Part shown: one piece after another, positions 1-5,581 of the stretch
Numbering within the stretch: position 1 is the first letter of the stretch
Layout of the letters: the number at the start of each line of letters is the position of its first letter
Origin: JAXDLK01 sp034666665
GTDB lineage: Bacteria > Desulfobacterota > Binatia > JACPRU01
Direction of reading: 5' to 3'
Assembly: GCA_034666665.1 (NCBI GenBank)
Contig: JAXDLK010000273.1
Location: 1 to 5,581, forward strand
Length of the DNA: 5,581 bases
Made by a program: the position numbers and the translations under genes
The notes under the pieces: generated by a model
What the model was told of the DNA's origin: nothing
The model's input: the letters and a program-made list of their open reading frames with translations, nothing else
The model's database searches: none

Positions 1-54
1 GGGGGTAGCCGGCAGTACGAGCAGGCAGACGAGCACGATCACGGCGAGGGGCAT
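1..54 (-). CDS. Start of a probable exported protein (N-terminal 18 codons only)
   Basis: Only the first 18 codons are present; the gene continues past the left edge. The visible peptide starts MPLAVIVLVCLLVLPATP, a nearly unbroken hydrophobic stretch ending in Pro-Ala-Thr-Pro, which fits a short signal peptide or an N-terminal membrane anchor. The single Cys at residue 10 lies inside the hydrophobic core and does not make a convincing lipobox. The ATG is chosen because a textbook AAGGAG Shine-Dalgarno lies 8 nt upstream. The gene is separated by about 300 noncoding bases from the molybdoenzyme gene on the same strand, so it is probably a separate transcription unit. The mature function cannot be seen. 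Confidence 0.65.
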   Translation of the reverse strand, partial: MPLAVIVLVCLLVLPATP

Positions 55-62
55 CTTCGGAG

Positions 63-68
63 CTCCTT
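63..68 (-). promoter_or_regulatory. Shine-Dalgarno of the left-edge gene
   Basis: On the minus strand this reads AAGGAG, 8 nt before the ATG at 54-52. It is a full match to the anti-Shine-Dalgarno core and is the main reason for calling a real gene from only 18 codons. Confidence 0.7.
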
Positions 69-175
69 CCAAGTGTAACACCAGCGTCATCGCCGAGTAG
101 CAAATCCGCGACGATAGGGGGAGTCGCCCTCAGAATGCCTCAGTCTCGGTCTGAACGGCAGAGTTCGCTGTAGCA

Positions 176-222
176 CTGGATTTTCCGCTCGGCCCGAAGT
201 GTGGGGCGAGCGGAAAATCCAG
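176..222. repeat. Long inverted repeat / hairpin (16-bp perfect arms)
   Basis: The left arm CTGGATTTTCCGCTCG (176-191) is the exact reverse complement of the right arm CGAGCGGAAAATCCAG (207-222). Inside it, after a single G-G mismatch (192/206), CCC (193-195) pairs with GGG (203-205), leaving a 7-nt loop GAAGTGT. The stem would be very stable in RNA or single-stranded DNA. It lies about 140 bases past the stop of the molybdoenzyme gene and so could end that transcript. There is no T-run on either strand after the stem, so it is not a canonical Rho-independent terminator. A REP-like or mobile palindromic element is equally possible. Confidence 0.8.
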
Positions 223-225
223 CCA

Positions 226-240
226 CCGCGCGAAGCGCGG
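226..240. repeat. Small tight hairpin next to the long one
   Basis: CCGCGC (226-231) and GCGCGG (235-240) are perfect reverse complements separated by GAA, or TTC on the minus strand. It sits only 3 nt from the end of the 176-222 hairpin, so a minus-strand transcript leaving the molybdoenzyme gene would fold this one first and the long one next. The tandem arrangement suggests a processing, stabilising or termination structure, or one composite repeat unit. Confidence 0.6.
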
Positions 241-360
241 AATGCTCGACCTCGGCACCACGTCGGGTACTTCGGCTGAGTCGTCTGATTCCGTGCTCCG
301 CAGGGTGAGTCTTTCTTCTGAAGGGCCGTCGAGAGACTGCGAGCAGGGTCGCGGCACACG

Positions 361-2469
361 CTACGTGGTCAGCGCGACCTCGACCGGGATCCCGGTCATG
401 TGCGCCTGGTTGCTGACCGTCTCGTAACTCCCCGGGCCGCTCGGCAGGAGCACGTTCACGTTGACGCCGGGGTGGCGCCGCGCGACGCGCATTCCCGGCG
501 TACGACCATTCCCCCAGCCGTGCGTCATCGCCACGACCCCGGCCATGAGCGCGTCGTCCAGGCGCACGTCGACCTCGACGGCTCCGTGCTCGTTGTGCAC
601 GCGCACGCGATCACCTTCGGCGACGCCGCGAACGGCTGCATCCTCGGGATGGATGTAGAGGTGGTTCCGGTCGTGGTCGCCGAGCTTCAGCCGCTCGACG
701 TTCTGGTACCAGCTGTTGTGCATGAAGGCGTCGCGCCGCTGGATCAGCTTGAGGCGGCCGGGCGGCTCTCGCAGCAGCTCCTCGAAGATCTCCTCCGCCC
801 TGCCGACGGCTTCGGCGAAGATCTCCGGGTGGCAATCGACGCGGCGGTCGGCGGTCTGCACCTGATCGGAGAAGAACCTGCCGGGCTCGAGCGGCGCGAG
901 GAAACGGCCGCGCGGTTCGGAGCGGAGCGCCTCGACGGACAGACCGCTCCCCGCGAGCATGTGATCGAGGCGGGCGAACGGATTCGGCGTCGGCGTCTCG
1001 TCGAGCATCGACCGATACCCGAGCCGCCGCGCCAGGCTCGACAGGATCCACCATTCCTCGCGGCGCTCCGCGGTCGGCTGCACCACGCGGTCGGTGAACT
1101 GCACGTAAGGCCGGTGCTGTAGCCCGAGCCCGGTGATGTTGAGGTCGGGGCGCTCGAGCATGTCGGTCGCCGGCAGCAGGTAGTCGGCGACCTCTCCGCT
1201 GGCCGTTCGGTAGAGGTCGATCACCACCAGGCATTCGAGTGAGGAAAATGCCTTCCGGAGGCGCTCCTCGCCTGCGACCGACAACAGCGGATTCCCCGCG
1301 AGCACGAAGAAGGCGCGGATCGGACGGTCGGGATCGAGGATGTCGTCCGCCATGAGGTTCCCGGGAAGCGTGCCGCGGATTCGCCGCACCTTACCGTGAC
1401 GACTCGGGAAGAAGGGGTCGTCGCCGCGGACGCGGCCGGCACGCGGGGCCGACGGATAGAATCCCTGCGACAGGACGTTTCCGCCCCGGCGATCGAGGTT
1501 GCCGGTCACCAGGCTCAGCATGAACGCGAGCCAGTACGCGAGCGTCCCCTGCCGCCCCATGTTCACGCCGGTCGAGACGTGGATCGCGGCGCTCGGCGCG
1601 CCGGCGAAATCGCGCGCCATCGCGCGGATGGTCTCCGCATCGATGCCGGTCACCGGAGCGACGCGGTCCGGCGGGTAGCGGCGGACGAACGCGCGGAGCC
1701 CGTCGACGTTCCGCGCGTTGTCGCGGAGCACGTCCTCGCGGAACCCGCCGGTGCGCTCGATCTCGCAGAGGAGAGCCGCGAGCAGGTAGACGTCGGTGTC
1801 CGGTCGGATCAGCACCAGCTCGCCGACGTCCGGACGTGCGGATTCGATCCGACGGGGGTTCACGAACACGACGCGGCCCCCGCGCCGACGCACGCCGCGG
1901 AGCACCTTCATCGGGTTCGCGATCGAGATGAAGCTCATGTGGCTGACCACCGGATTGGTTCCGAGCAGCAGCAGGTAGTCGGTGTGATCGATGTCCGGGA
2001 TCGGGTGGATCGTGCTCGAGCCGAACATCGCCTCCGATCCGGCGAACTTGTTCGCGCAGTCCTGCGTCCCGGAGCTGAAGACTCGCGTCACGCCGAGCTG
2101 CTTCAAGAACGCGCCGAGCGCCGGATCGACGAGCGAGTTGAAGGCGCTGGGGTTGCCGACGTATGCGCCGATCGCCTCCGGGCCGTGCTCTTCGAGGATC
2201 GATCGCACGCGGCCGGCGATGCCGTCGAGCGCCTCGTCCCAGGACGTGCGGACGAAATCCGATCCGTCCCTTCGCCATGGATGATTCAGGCGATCCGGGT
2301 CGCGGTGAACGTCGAGCGCCGCGATGCCCTTCGTGCACGCGAAGCCCTGGGTGAGCGGATGGTCCCGATCCGGCTCGAGCTCCGTCACCCTTCCGTCCTC
2401 GACGGTGGCGACGAGGCCGCACGCCGGCTCGCAGACGCGGCAGAAGGTGGGGACGCGGCGTGTCTCCAT
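361..2469 (-). CDS. Molybdopterin-dependent oxidoreductase with [4Fe-4S] site
   Basis: A 702-residue catalytic subunit of the DMSO-reductase/formate-dehydrogenase superfamily (Mo- or W-bis-MGD enzymes). An N-terminal [4Fe-4S] motif, C10-x2-C13-x3-C17-x27-C45, ends in the usual ACTKG. The long molybdopterin domain follows (about 58-450; note PIPDIDHTDYLLLLGTNP and VFVNPRRIES), then a C-terminal dinucleotide-binding domain (about 585-695, with HLYIHPEDAA and MTHGWG). C138 in the GTQDCANK segment lies about where Cys-ligated members hold the metal, but this assignment is tentative. There is no Tat or Sec signal, so the enzyme is probably cytoplasmic. The length is normal for single-subunit members, and no FeS-partner or membrane-anchor gene is nearby. 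ATG at 2469 is preferred over the in-frame GTG just before it because GAGGAG lies 8 nt upstream and TGATG couples it to the mini-ORF. The substrate is unknown. Confidence 0.93.
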   Translation of the reverse strand: METRRVPTFCRVCEPACGLVATVEDGRVTELEPDRDHPLTQGFACTKGIAALDVHRDPDRLNHPWRRDGSDFVRTSWDEALDGIAGRVRSILEEHGPEAIGAYVGNPSAFNSLVDPALGAFLKQLGVTRVFSSGTQDCANKFAGSEAMFGSSTIHPIPDIDHTDYLLLLGTNPVVSHMSFISIANPMKVLRGVRRRGGRVVFVNPRRIESARPDVGELVLIRPDTDVYLLAALLCEIERTGGFREDVLRDNARNVDGLRAFVRRYPPDRVAPVTGIDAETIRAMARDFAGAPSAAIHVSTGVNMGRQGTLAYWLAFMLSLVTGNLDRRGGNVLSQGFYPSAPRAGRVRGDDPFFPSRHGKVRRIRGTLPGNLMADDILDPDRPIRAFFVLAGNPLLSVAGEERLRKAFSSLECLVVIDLYRTASGEVADYLLPATDMLERPDLNITGLGLQHRPYVQFTDRVVQPTAERREEWWILSSLARRLGYRSMLDETPTPNPFARLDHMLAGSGLSVEALRSEPRGRFLAPLEPGRFFSDQVQTADRRVDCHPEIFAEAVGRAEEIFEELLREPPGRLKLIQRRDAFMHNSWYQNVERLKLGDHDRNHLYIHPEDAAVRGVAEGDRVRVHNEHGAVEVDVRLDDALMAGVVAMTHGWGNGRTPGMRVARRHPGVNVNVLLPSGPGSYETVSNQAHMTGIPVEVALTT

Positions 2470-2540
2470 CACGGGTTCTCCTCGGGCAGCGGGGTCCGCG
2501 GCGGCGGGCGCCGGTGCTCGTAGAAGATCACGAACTCCAT
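2469..2540 (-). pseudogene. 23-codon remnant or leader resembling an LLM flavin oxidoreductase N-terminus
   Basis: A complete mini-ORF of 23 codons plus TGA. It has its own Shine-Dalgarno (AAAGGA, 9 nt upstream) and its stop shares one base with the start of the molybdoenzyme gene. The peptide begins MEFVIFYEHRRPPP. From memory of the family, luciferase-like (LLM class) flavin-dependent oxidoreductases of about 350 residues often start with a stretch like M-x-F-x-I-F-Y-E-x-Q/H-x-P-x-P, and this matches closely. The rest of such a protein, including the TIM-barrel body, is absent here and nowhere else in the window. I infer an internally deleted LLM gene that kept its start and possibly its last codons. 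Alternatives are a small leader peptide kept for coupling, an assembly deletion, or a chance resemblance. Start, stop and coupling are seen directly; the family origin is inferred. Confidence 0.55.
2478..2483 (-). promoter_or_regulatory. Shine-Dalgarno of the molybdoenzyme gene, inside the mini-ORF
   Basis: On the minus strand it reads GAGGAG, 8 nt before the ATG at 2469-2467. It is also the Glu-Glu codon pair near the end of the mini-ORF, so ribosomes translating the mini-ORF pass over it and stop at the overlapping TGATG. This supports translational coupling and decides the ATG over the adjacent GTG. Confidence 0.65.
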
Positions 2541-2549
2541 TCGCTTGGA

Positions 2550-2555
2550 TCCTTT
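2550..2555 (-). promoter_or_regulatory. Shine-Dalgarno of the mini-ORF
   Basis: On the minus strand it reads AAAGGA, 9 nt ahead of the ATG at 2540-2538. Its presence argues that the mini-ORF is, or recently was, a translated gene start and not random sequence. Confidence 0.5.
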
Positions 2556-2558
2556 CGC

Positions 2559-2578
2559 GACGCCGGGGTACGGGCGTC
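2559..2578. repeat. Small inverted repeat between the dehydrogenase and the mini-ORF
   Basis: GACGCC (2559-2564) and GGCGTC (2573-2578) are reverse complements around an 8-nt loop. It lies in the 46-bp gap after the dehydrogenase stop and just ahead of the mini-ORF Shine-Dalgarno. It could modulate read-through or translation within the operon, but a 6-bp GC-rich stem can occur by chance in this composition. Confidence 0.3.
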
Positions 2579-2586
2579 CGCTCGTT

Positions 2587-3579
<993 letters not shown>

Positions 3580-3634
3580 GCTTCCCCCTCTATTCCAGCG
3601 GCGGAATCTGTGACAACAGCCGTGCGGCGCTGCG
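3580..3634. promoter_or_regulatory. Divergent intergenic region between MDR and cax genes
   Basis: Only 55 bp separate the two divergent starts, so promoters for both operons must lie here or reach into the opposite gene. A short inverted repeat, ATTCC-n6-GGAAT (3592-3607), sits near the middle and could be an operator half-site pair. A TTGTCA hexamer on the minus strand resembles a -35 box, but the matching -10 would put the transcript start on or after the Shine-Dalgarno. No confident promoter can be drawn. Confidence 0.35.
3584..3590 (-). promoter_or_regulatory. Shine-Dalgarno of the MDR dehydrogenase gene
   Basis: On the minus strand it reads GAGGGGG followed by AAGC and then the GTG start at 3579. 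The purine-rich block at normal spacing supports this GTG over any upstream start. Confidence 0.6.
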
Positions 3635-4738
3635 ATGCTCAAGCCCTCGCTCGACTGGTTGCTCGTCTGCGTCCCCTCGCTGATCGTCCTCGAGTTCGTT
3701 GCGCCCCAAGCGCACACCGCGATCTTTCTCCTCGCGTGTGCGGCGGTGATCCCGCTCGCCGGCTGGATGGGACGGGCGACCGAGCACCTCGCCGAGCGCA
3801 CGAGCGAAGGCGTCGGCGGATTCCTGAACGCGACGTTCGGCAACGCGGCGGAGCTGATCATCGCGCTGACGGCGCTCCGCGAAGGGCTCACCGGCGTCGT
3901 CAAAGCGTCGCTCACCGGCTCGATCATCGGCAACGTGCTTCTGGTGCTCGGCATGTCGCTGCTCGCCGGCGGGCTCCGCCGTGAGACGCAGCGCTTCAAC
4001 GTCGCCGGCGCGCGCATCCAGGCGACGATGCTGCTGCTGGCGGCGATCGCGCTGATCGCGCCCGCCTCGTACCACCACCTCGCCGGTCCCGCCGGACGTG
4101 CGCGCGAGGACGACCTGAGCGTCGAGATCTCGCTCGTGCTCGTCGTCCTCTACGTTCTCTCGCTGGTCTTCTCGCTCCGCACTCACCGGCAGCTCTTCTC
4201 CGGCCATTCCGCCGAGGCCGCGGACGTGGAGGACGGAAGGGCGCACCGGACCTGGAGCCTTCGCCGATCGCTCGCCGTGCTCGGCGGCGCCACGGTTCTC
4301 GTCGCCTGGGTGAGCGAGATCCTGGTCGGGTCGATCGAGCCCGCCGCCCGCGCGCTCGGGATGACCGACGTTTTCGTCGGCGTCGTCGTCGTGGCGATCG
4401 TCGGGAACGCCGCCGAGCACTCGACCGCGGTGCTGGTCGCGCTCAAGGACAGGATGGACCTGGCGATCGGTATCGCCGTCGGCTCGAGCATCCAGGTGGC
4501 GCTCTTCGTCGCGCCGGTGCTGGTGCTCGCGAGCTACGTGGTCGGTCCGAAGCCCATGGATCTCGTGTTCACGCCCGCCGAAGTGCTCGCGGTGGTGATG
4601 TCGGCGCTGATCACGTCGCAGATCGCCGGCGATGGAGAGTCGAACTGGCTCGAGGGCGTGCAGCTGATCGCCGTCTACGTGATCCTCGCGCTGATGTTCT
4701 ATTTCTTGCCGCCGAGCGCGCTCGCCGTCCCGACTTGA
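3635..4738 (+). CDS. cax: Calcium/cation:proton exchanger, CaCA superfamily (CAX type)
   Basis: A 367-residue inner-membrane antiporter, expected to expel Ca2+ (or a related divalent cation) in exchange for protons. The two signature alpha-repeats of the family are both present: GNAAELI at 69-75, within NATFGNAAELI, and GNAAEH at 257-262, within VAIVGNAAEH. Each carries the glutamate (E73, E261) known in this family for cation binding. About eleven hydrophobic segments flank them. The halves are joined by a hydrophilic, acidic stretch around 188-210. The length is normal for bacterial CAX proteins. The ATG at 3635 gives a complete first helix; the Shine-Dalgarno in front of it is weak. It is divergent from the dehydrogenase gene, and its TGA overlaps the start of the downstream EamA gene. 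The exact ion is inferred from the family. Confidence 0.93.
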   Translation: MLKPSLDWLLVCVPSLIVLEFVAPQAHTAIFLLACAAVIPLAGWMGRATEHLAERTSEGVGGFLNATFGNAAELIIALTALREGLTGVVKASLTGSIIGNVLLVLGMSLLAGGLRRETQRFNVAGARIQATMLLLAAIALIAPASYHHLAGPAGRAREDDLSVEISLVLVVLYVLSLVFSLRTHRQLFSGHSAEAADVEDGRAHRTWSLRRSLAVLGGATVLVAWVSEILVGSIEPAARALGMTDVFVGVVVVAIVGNAAEHSTAVLVALKDRMDLAIGIAVGSSIQVALFVAPVLVLASYVVGPKPMDLVFTPAEVLAVVMSALITSQIAGDGESNWLEGVQLIAVYVILALMFYFLPPSALAVPT

Positions 4739-5581
4739 TCGCTCCACGGACCGCCGGCCGGCTGTCGATCCTCGCGGCCGCCGTGCTGTTCTCGACCGGC
4801 GGCGCGGCGATCAAGCTCGCGACGATGTCGGCGTGGCAGATCGCCGGCTTCCGCTCGGGTCTCGCCGCGGTCATTTTGCTGATCTGTTTGCCGGCACCTC
4901 GCCGCGCCTGGAGGTGGCCCACACTCGCGGTCGGTCTCGCACACGGCGTGACGCTCGTGCTCTTCGTCGCCGCGAACAAGCTCACGACCGCGGCGAACGC
5001 GATCTTCCTCCAGGCAATGGCACCGCTCTACATCCTGGTGCTGGGTGTGTGGTGGCTGCGCGAGCCGGTGCGAGCGCGAGATCTCGGAACCATGGCCGTG
5101 CTCGCCGTCGGCCTCGGTCTCTTTCTCCTCGACCACCCGCCGCGGCTCGCCAGCGCTCCCGATCCGACGCTCGGCAACCTGCTCGCGATCGGCTCCGGAT
5201 TCACCTGGGCGGTTACGCTGACCGGCATCCGTTGGCTCGGTCGCCGGGGAGAAGACGGCGAGGAGGCGCTCGCCGCGGTCACGGCCGGGAACCTCTTCGC
5301 TTTCCTCGGCTGCTTGCCGGCGGCGTTGCCGGCATCCGGTACGGCAGCCGACTGGCTGGTGATCGCCTACCTCGGCATCTTCCAGGTAGCGCTCGCGTAC
5401 GTCTGTCTCACGGCCGGACTTCGCCGCCTGCTAGCGTTCGAGGCGTCGCTGTTGCTGCTCCTCGAACCGGTGCTGAATCCCGTCTGGGTGTGGTGGCTGC
5501 ACGGCGAGTCACCGGGCCGGCTCGCGCTCGGCGGCGCCGCGCTCGTGCTCGCGGCGACGCTCTCGAAGCTCGTCTGGGAGG
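4735..5581 (+). CDS. EamA/DMT-family transporter (3' end cut by window)
   Basis: The frame is open from a TTG at 4735 to the right edge: 282 codons and still running. Two five-helix EamA repeats can be seen, about 11-132 and 147-279, giving ten membrane helices. Each repeat ends in the family's typical segment: FLQAMAPLYILVLGVWWLREP in the first, starting at residue 91, and LLEPVLNPVWVWWLHGE in the second, starting at 241. Usual family length is 280-310, so only a short C-terminal tail is probably missing. Such proteins export or import small metabolites such as amino acids; the substrate cannot be inferred. The TTG overlaps the cax stop (TTGA), which suggests translational coupling. It gives a full first helix, but there is no clear Shine-Dalgarno. 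The next in-frame GTG, at about codon 17, would cut helix 1. Confidence 0.88.
   Translation, partial: MIAPRTAGRLSILAAAVLFSTGGAAIKLATMSAWQIAGFRSGLAAVILLICLPAPRRAWRWPTLAVGLAHGVTLVLFVAANKLTTAANAIFLQAMAPLYILVLGVWWLREPVRARDLGTMAVLAVGLGLFLLDHPPRLASAPDPTLGNLLAIGSGFTWAVTLTGIRWLGRRGEDGEEALAAVTAGNLFAFLGCLPAALPASGTAADWLVIAYLGIFQVALAYVCLTAGLRRLLAFEASLLLLLEPVLNPVWVWWLHGESPGRLALGGAALVLAATLSKLVWE

Larger units (their letters stand above)
55..360. other. Gene-free spacer with tandem hairpins
   Basis: About 306 bases lie between the stop of the molybdoenzyme gene and the start of the left-edge gene, both on the minus strand. Two overlapping minus-strand frames and part of a plus frame stay open here, but none shows protein-like composition, a good Shine-Dalgarno or a recognisable family. 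GC is visibly lower than in the flanking genes. The stretch contains the inverted repeats at 176-222 and 226-240 and a small direct repeat CCTCAG at 128-133 and 138-143. The promoter of the left-edge gene should lie in roughly 70-170, but no convincing -35/-10 pair can be pointed to. Confidence 0.6.

Noticed and set aside
71..110. TTGCTA / TACACT as a promoter for the left-edge gene
   Set aside because: Spacing is about 20 bp and the transcript would start inside the Shine-Dalgarno region.
176..222. Canonical Rho-independent terminator
   Set aside because: The stem is strong, but no T-run follows it on either strand.
87..359. Two overlapping minus-strand small ORFs (90 and 75 codons)
   Set aside because: They read through the perfect hairpin, lack a Shine-Dalgarno and recognisable features, and both frames being open looks like composition rather than coding. 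They are kept only as a note on the spacer.
1396..2523. Long plus-strand open frame (375 codons) opposite the molybdoenzyme gene
   Set aside because: Shadow of the molybdoenzyme reading frame; Arg/Ala/Asp-rich with no recognisable domain.
3580..3630. TTGTCA with an AATAGA-like hexamer as a sigma70 promoter for the MDR gene
   Set aside because: The -10 match is only about half, and the implied transcript start would remove the Shine-Dalgarno.
3580..4017. Upstream extension of the MDR frame to an ATG at 4017
   Set aside because: The extra 146 codons are antisense to cax, show no MDR similarity, and the GTG at 3579 has a good Shine-Dalgarno and begins the conserved N-terminal strand.
3590..4747. 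Minus-strand open frame (385 codons) opposite cax
   Set aside because: Highly charged His/Arg/Glu/Asp-rich sequence, which is the complement of codons for a hydrophobic membrane protein.

Overview
This is a GC-rich bacterial window with typical high-GC codon use (G or C at most third positions). Gene content (a stand-alone molybdopterin oxidoreductase, a medium-chain zinc dehydrogenase, a trace of a luciferase-like flavin oxidoreductase, a CaCA-type cation exchanger) would suit a large-genome soil or aquatic lineage such as Myxococcota, Binatota or another former deltaproteobacterial group. That placement is a guess from style, because there is no rRNA or other phylogenetic marker here.

Layout. 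Positions 1-54 (minus) hold the signal-peptide start of a gene that leaves the window on the left, preceded by a strong Shine-Dalgarno. Positions 55-360 are a gene-free gap of lower GC than its surroundings; it carries a long, nearly perfect hairpin (176-222) followed by a second tight hairpin (226-240). From 3579 down to 361 the minus strand carries a probable operon: an MDR zinc/NAD(P) dehydrogenase, a 23-codon mini-ORF, and a 702-residue molybdopterin oxidoreductase with an N-terminal [4Fe-4S] site. Across a 55-bp divergent region the plus strand carries a cax-type calcium/cation-proton exchanger, overlapped at its stop by a ten-helix EamA/DMT transporter that runs off the right edge.

The most unusual point is the mini-ORF at 2469-2540. 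It has its own Shine-Dalgarno, its first residues (MEFVIFYEH...) look like the N-terminus of a luciferase-like (LLM) flavin-dependent oxidoreductase, and its stop codon overlaps the start of the molybdoenzyme gene (TGATG). The simplest reading is an LLM gene that lost almost all of its body but kept its start and its translational coupling. The ancestral operon would then have been dehydrogenase - flavin monooxygenase - molybdoenzyme, which would suit oxidation of an organic substrate. The substrate cannot be read from the sequence. No electron-transfer or membrane subunit for the molybdoenzyme is visible.

The two plus-strand transporter genes form a separate, probably translationally coupled pair with no obvious functional link to the redox operon.
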